DNA of 43,146 nt from Paracoccaceae bacterium (lineage in GTDB: Bacteria; Pseudomonadota; Alphaproteobacteria; Rhodobacterales; Rhodobacteraceae), in the NCBI GenBank assembly GCA_013214715.1, contig JABSSB010000004.1:1-43146 (forward strand). The letters run 5' to 3'. This document shows, one piece after another, positions 7,514 to 14,206 of this stretch (its first letter is position 1; each line of letters opens with the position of its first letter). Position numbers and translations under genes: made by a program. The notes under the pieces were generated by a model. The model had not been told where the DNA came from, did not search any database, and saw only the letters and a program-made list of their open reading frames with translations.

Positions 7514-8436
7514 GTCAGCAATCCTTGCAGGTCTTCGGTCCAGGGCGGGTTGGCCCCGTCCCGTGATACGGTGATGGCCGAAGCCGCGGTGCCCAAAGAC
7601 AGAAGCGCGGTGATCTGACCCTCGGTCCAATCATCCAGCCCGGCCTTATCCAGCAATCCCAGCTGTGCGGCGCGGGCCAGAACACCGGCATTGAATGTGT
7701 CGCCTGCGCCGACGGTATCGGCGACCTGAACGCGATGGCCGGGCACGGCAACCCGCAGCCCATTGCGATGCACGGCGCGGGCGCCCTCTGCGCCAAGCGT
7801 CAACAGGACAAGGCGCGGCCCGATCTCCAGCATGGCGTCGATCCCGGCCTCGGGCGTCGCATCAGGATAAAGCAGCGCCAGATCCTCATCCGACAATTTC
7901 ACGATATCCGCTAGCGCGAGCATCGACTTTAATCGCGTGACGTAACCCTCTGCATCGGCTGCGAAACCGGGGCGCAGGTTAGGGTCCAGCATGGTCAGAT
8001 GCGACGGCGCATGGTCGGCGGCATAGGCGGCCAAAGCATCCGCAACAGGCGGGTTGCACAGGGAAATGCCGCCAAAAAACAGCGCCTGCGCGTCGGCAGG
8101 GGGCGCGGGCAGATCGTCACGCTCCAACGACCGCAGGGCCGTGGCCTCATCGCGGAACTCATACACGGCCTGACCGTCTTGCAAGGTCACAACGGCCAGC
8201 GTCGTGGGCCGGTCCGACCGCACGGCGAGTGCGGTTGATACATGGCTTTCGGCCAGCGTTTTGTCGATTAACTGACCATAGCAATCCGAACTGATCCCGG
8301 TCAGCAGCGCAACCTCCTGATCCAGCCGCCCAAGCGCCAAAGCCGTGTTCAGAACCGCCCCACCCACAAAAGGTTTGGGGCGTCCGGCCTCGTCCGGGAT
8401 CAGGTCAATAAGGGCTTCGCCGGCGCAAAGGATCAT
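7510..8436 (-). CDS. PfkB-family sugar kinase, probable fructokinase
   Basis: Ribokinase/PfkB-fold kinase of 308 residues. It has the N-terminal GEALIDLIPD strand, the GGAVLNTALALGRL substrate lid region and the C-terminal signature DTVGAGDTFNAG that carries the catalytic Asp and anion hole. Fructokinases of this group phosphorylate D-fructose to fructose 6-phosphate with ATP. It overlaps the isomerase gene by 4 bases, supporting a two-step route such as mannose to fructose to fructose 6-phosphate, or lyxose to xylulose to xylulose 5-phosphate. The 88-base gap upstream shows no clear operator. Substrate specificity is inferred from the family and from the neighbour. Confidence 0.85.
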   Translation of the reverse strand: MILCAGEALIDLIPDEAGRPKPFVGGAVLNTALALGRLDQEVALLTGISSDCYGQLIDKTLAESHVSTALAVRSDRPTTLAVVTLQDGQAVYEFRDEATALRSLERDDLPAPPADAQALFFGGISLCNPPVADALAAYAADHAPSHLTMLDPNLRPGFAADAEGYVTRLKSMLALADIVKLSDEDLALLYPDATPEAGIDAMLEIGPRLVLLTLGAEGARAVHRNGLRVAVPGHRVQVADTVGAGDTFNAGVLARAAQLGLLDKAGLDDWTEGQITALLSLGTAASAITVSRDGANPPWTEDLQGLLT

Positions 8437-8524
8437 GGGGTGTTCCGTCAGTTTGGCGCGCGGAAAGTTTGACGCGTCTCAGGCTCAGGTATCCGCCGCT
8501 GATGCGTTGCTGTCAATTCGTAAA

Positions 8525-9130
8525 TTACTGTGATTTATTGCGGGGCCGGAAAATGTGCCGTGCCAGATGCAGGGACGCCAGAACAATGAGGCCGCAGAGG
8601 GCCCATTTGCTGTAGAGCTCCATAGTGCCGTCGATCGGAACAACATGCGCCACCGTCAAAGCGGCGACCGCGATGCCCAACCCGCCATGCGCGCGTCGCC
8701 AGATCCGGGGCGGGATGTGCAAGCTGCGGTGCATCAGCCCGAAACCCGCCGCACCAAAGGCCAACCACATCGCCAGCACACCCCAGACCGAAAACCAGGT
8801 CGGCGCGCGAAAGAGCAGCGCATCAACCATGTCAGGCGGGCTGGTGACCCACAGGCCAATCACATGCAAAGCGATGCAACATGTCAAAGCGATGCCGCCC
8901 AACCGATGCACCCATCGCCAGCGCGGCGCGGCCAGTCCGGGCATCAGCCCAGCGGCCAAAAGCGGTTGCAGCAACAACAGACCCAGCCCCAAAATACCCG
9001 CAAACCCGGCCAGGATGTAAATGCCCTGCCGCCATGCCAACAAAGGGCTTTGCACAGCAATCACAAGTGGCCCAAGCCCTGCCAGCAGCACAATGGCCCA
9101 GATCAGGGCAGGCCGCAGTTTACCGTGCAT
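8525..9130 (-). CDS. Ferric-reductase-like transmembrane haem protein
   Basis: Integral membrane protein of 201 residues with about six hydrophobic helices, of the ferric reductase-like transmembrane family. Two helices each carry a His pair 14 residues apart: HRLGGIALTCCIALH and HGGLGIAVAALTVAH. This is the pattern for two stacked b-type haems that carry electrons across the membrane. There is no FAD or NADPH domain, as in MsrQ/YedZ-type proteins. The start MHGKLRP is preferred: it lies 4 bases after the stop of the Tat-exported neighbour. An in-frame ATG 36 bases upstream would overlap that gene and lacks a ribosome site. It is co-directional and probably co-transcribed with the neighbour. 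Confidence 0.8.
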   Translation of the reverse strand: MHGKLRPALIWAIVLLAGLGPLVIAVQSPLLAWRQGIYILAGFAGILGLGLLLLQPLLAAGLMPGLAAPRWRWVHRLGGIALTCCIALHVIGLWVTSPPDMVDALLFRAPTWFSVWGVLAMWLAFGAAGFGLMHRSLHIPPRIWRRAHGGLGIAVAALTVAHVVPIDGTMELYSKWALCGLIVLASLHLARHIFRPRNKSQ

Positions 9131-9134
9131 GGGG

Positions 9135-9623
9135 TCAGGCGGGCTGAAGGACGAAATGCGCCTCAAGGCGGGTGTCGCGTGGGCTGTTCATCAAAGGGCG
9201 CAGGAAAACCGTCTGAAATTCGCCGCTGTCATAAGCCAGATGCCCATGCGCCTGTCCAAAGGCAGGCACGATCTGCGGCATTTCCAGGCGGAACACGCCA
9301 TTGGCATCGGTCAGCGTGGCCCCGTGGCTTTGCGGGTCGCGTTCATGGCCTTCGGTTGTATGGGCCCAGATCTGGATACGCTGGCCGGGCAGGGGGGCGC
9401 CGTCGCCCGCACGGCGCACGGTGCCGGTCATCCAGAACCCACCCCCGCCGATGCGCTGCACAATCGGTGCGCCGGGGCGGTAGTTGTTGGCGCCACCGCG
9501 CATGGTTGGTGTTGCCGCGACGCCCGCAGCCCGTGCTGGTGTCATCAAGCCCGACGACCCGGCGACAAAGACGGCCCCGCCTGCGGCAATCAATCCCCGG
9601 CGTGTGAACTGTGATGCTGACAT
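9135..9623 (-). CDS. Tat-exported intradiol-dioxygenase-like beta-sandwich protein
   Basis: 162-residue protein with a twin-arginine signal (SQFTRRGLIAAGG, cleavage probably after PARA near residue 32). The mature part looks like the beta-sandwich core of intradiol dioxygenases or transthyretin-like domains: GTVRRAGDGAPLPGQRIQIWAH, then TLTDANGVFRLEMPQ, then a His-x-His in GQAHGHLAYDSGEFQTVFLRP. The two Tyr ligands of true intradiol dioxygenases are not evident in the expected places, while extra His residues occur. Folding before export by Tat suggests a bound cofactor. The start at 9623 is chosen for the signal peptide and an AGAGAG element. It is paired with the two-haem membrane protein 4 bases downstream. 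Function unknown. Confidence 0.7.
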   Translation of the reverse strand: MSASQFTRRGLIAAGGAVFVAGSSGLMTPARAAGVAATPTMRGGANNYRPGAPIVQRIGGGGFWMTGTVRRAGDGAPLPGQRIQIWAHTTEGHERDPQSHGATLTDANGVFRLEMPQIVPAFGQAHGHLAYDSGEFQTVFLRPLMNSPRDTRLEAHFVLQPA

Positions 9624-9758
9624 GGTCTCTCTGCTCGCCCAAAAGAATGGTCCTAGGGGAAACGATAGTCTGCGACAGGCCGGGAACCAAGCCAGCCTCG
9701 CCATGCGACACCGCGCCAAAGCCCACAATCACGTGAGCCCGGCGCAGGTCTGGTCAGA

Positions 9759-10514
9759 TCAATTGGCGGCGCGTTGTTCGGCCACGATGGCTGCCATACG
9801 ATCGGCAGGCAGGAAACCGCGCAGCAGCGAATCGCCCAGAACAAAGGTCGGTGTGCCCGAGATGTTCAGCCGCTGCGCCAGATCACGGGTGGCGCGCAGC
9901 TCGGCGCTGACCTCATCGCTGTCCATCTGCGCCAGGATCGCCTCGGCATCGAGATCAAGGCCTTCGGCAATCCGGCCGAGCGCGACATCCGTCGGCTCTC
10001 CCGAAAAAGCAATCAGGGCATCGTGCACCTGCTTATAGGCCTCATCGCCCGCAACCTGCCGCGTGGCCACGGCGAAGCGGGACGAAATCACCGAAGCCTC
10101 ACCTAAAATCGGAAATTCTTTGACGATCAGACGGATATTCCCGTCCGAGGCCAGCAATTTGTCCAATTCCGGAACTGCGCGACGGCAAAAGCCGCAGCGA
10201 TAATCCAGAAATTCCACCAAAGTCACGTCACCTTCGGGATTGCCGCCAACCCAGGAATAGCCATCGTTGAAAATCTCGTCGGCATAGGCGGCGACCAGCG
10301 CGATGTCATCGGCGGCCTCCTGCGCGGCCTGACGCTGTTCATAGATTTCGACGGCCTCGAAAATCACTTCGGGATTGTCGAGAAGATAGGCCCGCACTTC
10401 GGCGCGGAAGGCCTCACGCTCGGCTTCGGTCAGGTCATCAAGATCTGCGGCCTGGGCCGTTGCGGTGGTCAGGCCCAGTATGGCGGCCAGGCACAGGGCA
10501 AAATGTCGGATCAT
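9759..10514 (-). CDS. DsbA-family periplasmic thiol oxidoreductase
   Basis: 251-residue exported protein with a signal peptide (cleavage near TAQA, residue 22), a helical N-terminal extension (residues 25-85) and a thioredoxin fold of the DsbA/Com1 type. The active site is C107-G-F-C110 in LDYRCGFCRRAVPEL, and the cis-Pro loop is ISGTPTFVLG. Proteins of this kind oxidise or isomerise disulfides in the periplasm. Its ATG overlaps the stop of the M48 protease gene by 4 bases, so the two are translated together and may act in the same outer-membrane protein quality-control process. No DsbB partner is in the window. Confidence 0.92.
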   Translation of the reverse strand: MIRHFALCLAAILGLTTATAQAADLDDLTEAEREAFRAEVRAYLLDNPEVIFEAVEIYEQRQAAQEAADDIALVAAYADEIFNDGYSWVGGNPEGDVTLVEFLDYRCGFCRRAVPELDKLLASDGNIRLIVKEFPILGEASVISSRFAVATRQVAGDEAYKQVHDALIAFSGEPTDVALGRIAEGLDLDAEAILAQMDSDEVSAELRATRDLAQRLNISGTPTFVLGDSLLRGFLPADRMAAIVAEQRAAN

Positions 10515-11851
10515 GGTGAAGTCCTTCTAGAGTTCGAAATCTCGGGGGGGATCATGTCTTGGGCGCGCATCCACGCGGCCGAGCCGCGCGGCAACACTTG
10601 CAAGGCGCGGCGGGCGTGGCGAGCGGCTTCGCGGGGGTTGCCGCTCAGCGCCATGCGCTCGGCCGTGGTCAGGGCGGCCATACCTTCTTCGCCGGTGGCA
10701 GCATAGGCGCGGGCCAGATCGACCAAGATGCGGATGTCGCGCGCATCTCGTGCCCGAGCCTGTGCCAACATGTCGCGCGCGTCTTCCGGGCGGTCCAATG
10801 CCAGCAACACCCGGCCATATCCGCCGAGGATCAGCGGGTTGGTGGGGGCCGCGGCCTGCGCCGCGCCATAGGCGTCCAGCGCGGCCTGCCATTGGCGGTT
10901 CTCCATCATGATCTGGCCCATCAGATCAAGATAAAAGGGATCGTCGGGTCGCGCGTCCAGTGCGGACTGCATATATCGGCGCGCCGGGGCAAGCTGGTTC
11001 TGGCGGTGATAGGCGACGGCCTTGCGCATCAGGGTGATGTCGGTTTCAGGTTCGTTTTCCAGTCTTTGCAGCGTCCATTTCGGGCTGCGCAAAAAGGCGG
11101 ACAGCTTGCCCTGCACACGTTCCAGCCAATAGATATCCTCGGCGCTGGCCTCACCGATCGCGCCATAGCGCGCGACATAATCCTTGGCCGCGCGGATCCG
11201 CTCGGAAAACAGCGGGTGCGACTGCATGTACGGATCACGATTGGCAAGCGACAGGTAATCCTGCCCGGTAAAGCGCGAATGCACATCGACCATGCCTTGC
11301 GGGTTCACGCCCGCCGTGGTCATGAAAGACAGGGCCGAGCGGTCCGCAGCACTTTCTTCGGCGCGGCTATGGGACAGAAAGCCCCGCATCGCAGCCGCCT
11401 GGCCCCCGGCGATCAGGCCGGTCGCGGCCTCGCCAGATCCCGCTGCCGCAGCCAGAACCCCCAGCACCATAGCCAGCCCTGATTGCATATTGGCGTTGCG
11501 CATGTTGGCCGCGCGGCGGGCCAGATGCCCATTGGCGATATGCGCCGCTTCATGGGCGATGACGGCCTGCAACATCTCAGGCGTTTTAACCTCAAGGATC
11601 AGACCGTAATTCAGAAAAATGGTGCGGTTGTCGATGACAAAGGCGTTGAAGCCGCTTTCATTTACAACAAGGATTTTCACCCGTGCCGGGTTCAGTCCGG
11701 CCGCCCGCAACAAAGGCGCGGCCAACCGTGTCAGCCCGTATTCGATATCTGCATCGCGCAGCAGCCCGATGGCGCGGGCGGGCTGTGCAGACAGGCAGAC
11801 CACCAGCGCAAGCGCCAGCGCCGCCACAACGGGTCGAAGCGTGTGCAGCAT
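10511..11851 (-). CDS. M48 family metalloprotease with TPR domain (BepA-like)
   Basis: 446-residue periplasmic zinc protease. It has a signal peptide ending at QPARA (about residue 27), an M48 domain with HEAAH at residues 100-104, the third zinc ligand in SRAEESAADRSAL, and C-terminal TPR repeats (about residues 270-440). This matches BepA/YfgC, which degrades or promotes assembly of stalled outer-membrane proteins such as LptD. The ATG at 11851 gives a normal signal peptide; a TTG 36 bases upstream is possible but adds a non-typical leader. It is coupled by an ATGA overlap to the DsbA-like gene, which fits the disulfide requirement of LptD assembly in known systems. Confidence 0.9.
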   Translation of the reverse strand: MLHTLRPVVAALALALVVCLSAQPARAIGLLRDADIEYGLTRLAAPLLRAAGLNPARVKILVVNESGFNAFVIDNRTIFLNYGLILEVKTPEMLQAVIAHEAAHIANGHLARRAANMRNANMQSGLAMVLGVLAAAAGSGEAATGLIAGGQAAAMRGFLSHSRAEESAADRSALSFMTTAGVNPQGMVDVHSRFTGQDYLSLANRDPYMQSHPLFSERIRAAKDYVARYGAIGEASAEDIYWLERVQGKLSAFLRSPKWTLQRLENEPETDITLMRKAVAYHRQNQLAPARRYMQSALDARPDDPFYLDLMGQIMMENRQWQAALDAYGAAQAAAPTNPLILGGYGRVLLALDRPEDARDMLAQARARDARDIRILVDLARAYAATGEEGMAALTTAERMALSGNPREAARHARRALQVLPRGSAAWMRAQDMIPPEISNSRRTSP

Positions 11852-11956
11852 GGCCAGACCATGCGCAGCGAAACCCTCAAAATGCAACCCGCCCCGCTGC
11901 TCGCTTCGGCACGATCCCGCAGAGTTGATTGCCCCAGCGCGACCAAAGCGTTAAAC

Positions 11957-11992
11957 CGCGCGTCATGGTTGTCGGAAACGCTCTGACGCGCG
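11957..11992 (+). promoter_or_regulatory. Inverted repeat in the leader of the class IV aminotransferase gene
   Basis: CGCGCGTCA (11957-11965) and TGACGCGCG (11984-11992) form a perfect 9-bp stem with an 18-base loop, ending 25 bases before the aminotransferase ATG. There is no T-run. It may be an operator or an mRNA structure upstream of the ribosome site (GAGGAAGG). No known riboswitch is recognised. Confidence 0.35.
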
Positions 11993-12017
11993 CATTTGTG
12001 AAGAGGAAGGCACAGAT

Positions 12018-12890
12018 ATGGCGATTGGTTCCACCGTCCTGACCTGGTTCGAAGGCAGTTGGCACGAGGGGAACATCCCCGTCATCCGCGCCGCAGACCA
12101 TGTGGCGTGGCTGGGCAGCCAGGTGTTTGATGGCGCCCGCCGGTTTGAAGGAGTGATGCCCGATCTTGAGCTGCATTGCGCCCGCATCGTCCGCTCGGCT
12201 GAGACGATGGGCATGGTGCCCGCCATGACCGCCGAGGAGATCGAGGCGCTGGCCCGCGAAGGCGCGGCCAAGATTGATGCCGGGCAGGATCTTTATATTC
12301 GCCCGATGATGTGGTCTTGCGACGGCTCTCCGGGCTTGATCGATCTTGACCCAAGCTCAACCGCGTTCTGCCTCTGCCTGGAAAGCTATGCGATGCCGCA
12401 GCCGGGCGGGTTTTCGCTGACCCTGGCGCCCTTCAGCCGCCCGCGTCAGGACATGGCTCTGACGGAGGCGAAGGCCGGATCTCTTTATCCCAATAACGGG
12501 CGTATCATGGCCTGGGCGCGGGCGCGCGGGTTTTCCAATGCGCTCTCCTGCGACATTGATGGCTATGTGGCGGAAACGGCCTCGACCAATGTGTTCATGG
12601 TGCGCGATGGGGTGGTGTTTACGCCGGTGCCGAATGGCTGTTTTCTCAACGGGTTGACGCGCCAGCGGGTGATCGCGCTGCTGCGCGCTGATGGGGTGGA
12701 GGTTGTGGAAACGCAACTTCGGCCGGAAGAGTTCGACACAGCCGATGAAATCTTTGTGACCGGAAATATTGCCAAGGTCATGCCCGTGTCGAAATTCCAG
12801 GACAGAACGATGGGACCGGGGCCGGTCACAAGCCGGGCGCGCGCGCTGTATTGGGCCTATGCCCATGACCGTGATCGCGCAGCGGCCTGA
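12018..12890 (+). CDS. PLP-dependent class IV aminotransferase (branched-chain type)
   Basis: 290-residue fold-type IV aminotransferase related to IlvE and D-amino-acid transaminase. The PLP Lys is in TEAKAGSLYPNNGR, the conserved Glu in DGYVAETASTNVF, and the phosphate-binding region in NGLTRQRVIALL and FVTGNIAKVMPV. The likely role is transamination of branched-chain amino acids with 2-oxoglutarate, but several Rhodobacterales paralogues of this size exist, so I leave the symbol empty. The ribosome site GAGGAAGG precedes ATG 12018. It is divergent from the M48 protease gene and followed after about 30 bases by the cell-wall amidase; a functional link to the latter is not evident. Confidence 0.85.
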   Translation: MAIGSTVLTWFEGSWHEGNIPVIRAADHVAWLGSQVFDGARRFEGVMPDLELHCARIVRSAETMGMVPAMTAEEIEALAREGAAKIDAGQDLYIRPMMWSCDGSPGLIDLDPSSTAFCLCLESYAMPQPGGFSLTLAPFSRPRQDMALTEAKAGSLYPNNGRIMAWARARGFSNALSCDIDGYVAETASTNVFMVRDGVVFTPVPNGCFLNGLTRQRVIALLRADGVEVVETQLRPEEFDTADEIFVTGNIAKVMPVSKFQDRTMGPGPVTSRARALYWAYAHDRDRAAA

Positions 12891-12922
12891 TAAGCGCCCC
12901 TGAAACCGGGATGAGGTATGCG

Positions 12923-14137
12923 ATGCGCGCCTGTCTGGCAGCGGTGATGATCTGGCTGGGCTGCGCCCTTGCGCCACTGGCGCAAGAGGCCACTGGGTTG
13001 GCTGTCGCGCAGCCCGACGGAAGCCAGATCCGCAATGCCGGTCTGCGCGATGTCGAAATTGCCCTCTCCCTCAGCGAGGCTGTGCCGTGGCGTGTCTTTA
13101 CGCTCGACCAACCGCCGCGATTGGTGATGGATTTTCAGGAAGTAGACTGGCGCGTGCTGCGTCGCACGGACTTTCACCGCAGCGATCGTGTGCGTTTTGT
13201 CGAATATGGCGGTTATGTGCCGGGCTGGTCCCGCATGGTGGCGGAACTCGCCGCCCCCATGGCGATCGAGCAGGCCGGGATGCTGTCGGGCCAGGATGGT
13301 GCATCGCTGATCCTGCGGTTGACCCCGCAGGACCCTGCCGCATTTGCTGCGCAGGCTGGCGCCCCGAATGATCCGCGCTGGGATCTGCCGGAACCGGCCC
13401 TTTTGCCGCGCGGCCCGGCGCGGGGTCCAGACGCGCCGTTGCGTGTGGTGTTGGATCCGGGTCATGGCGGGATTGACCCCGGCGCACAGGCACCGGGGCT
13501 GAATGAGAAATCTGTCACGCTGGTGTTTGCCCGCGAATTGCGGCGCGAATTGATGGAAGCTGGCGGGTTTGAGGTCGTGCTGACCCGCGACGATGATCGC
13601 TTTGTCTCTCTCGACCGGCGCGTGGCGATGGCCCATCAGGCGGGGGCGGATGTGTTCATCTCGCTCCATGCCGATGCTCTGTCGCAGGGGATCGCCCATG
13701 GGGCAAGCGTGCATTTGCTGTCGGAAGAAGCCTCTGACGCCGCGTCCGAGCAACTGGCCCAACGCCATGACCGGGCCGATCTGCTGGCCGGGGTCGATCT
13801 GACGCTGGCCGATGACGAGATCACGCAGGTTCTGCTGGACATGGCACGGCGCGAAACCGAACCTCGGACCGAAGCGCTGGGCGCAGCCCTGATCGCCGCA
13901 TTTGAAGGGGCCGAGAAGCAAATGATCACGCGTCCGCTGCGCCGGGCTAATTATTCTGTGCTGAAATCCGCCGATATTCCCAGCGTGCTGATCGAGCTTG
14001 GCTTCATGTCTTCGCCCAAAGATCTTGAGCGTCTTGTGGACCTTGACTGGCGCGCGGGCATGGCGCGGGCCATTCGCGTGGGTCTGGAAGACTGGCGGCG
14101 CGCCGATGCCGCCCTGCGACCCCTTGTCCGGCAATAG
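12923..14137 (+). CDS. amiC: N-acetylmuramoyl-L-alanine amidase (AmiA/B/C type)
   Basis: Zinc amidase that cuts the amide bond between MurNAc and the stem peptide, needed for septum splitting. The 404-residue protein has a signal peptide, an AMIN-like domain (about residues 25-140) and an Amidase_3 domain (about 175-395). Visible zinc ligands are His in DPGHGGIDPG, Glu in LNEKSVTL and His in SLHADAL; the catalytic Glu is in VLIELGFMS. I choose ATG 12923 because GGATGAGG lies 6 bases upstream; an in-frame ATG at 12911 would add four residues but has a poor ribosome site. The PBP1A-type synthase gene follows after 69 bases, making an envelope pair. Confidence 0.92.
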   Translation: MRACLAAVMIWLGCALAPLAQEATGLAVAQPDGSQIRNAGLRDVEIALSLSEAVPWRVFTLDQPPRLVMDFQEVDWRVLRRTDFHRSDRVRFVEYGGYVPGWSRMVAELAAPMAIEQAGMLSGQDGASLILRLTPQDPAAFAAQAGAPNDPRWDLPEPALLPRGPARGPDAPLRVVLDPGHGGIDPGAQAPGLNEKSVTLVFARELRRELMEAGGFEVVLTRDDDRFVSLDRRVAMAHQAGADVFISLHADALSQGIAHGASVHLLSEEASDAASEQLAQRHDRADLLAGVDLTLADDEITQVLLDMARRETEPRTEALGAALIAAFEGAEKQMITRPLRRANYSVLKSADIPSVLIELGFMSSPKDLERLVDLDWRAGMARAIRVGLEDWRRADAALRPLVRQ

Positions 14138-14206
14138 CGGTCTCTTTGACCCTGCCGGGCAGAGCCCTTATATTGCTCCCACCAAATAATCCGGGGAATC
14201 CTCACC

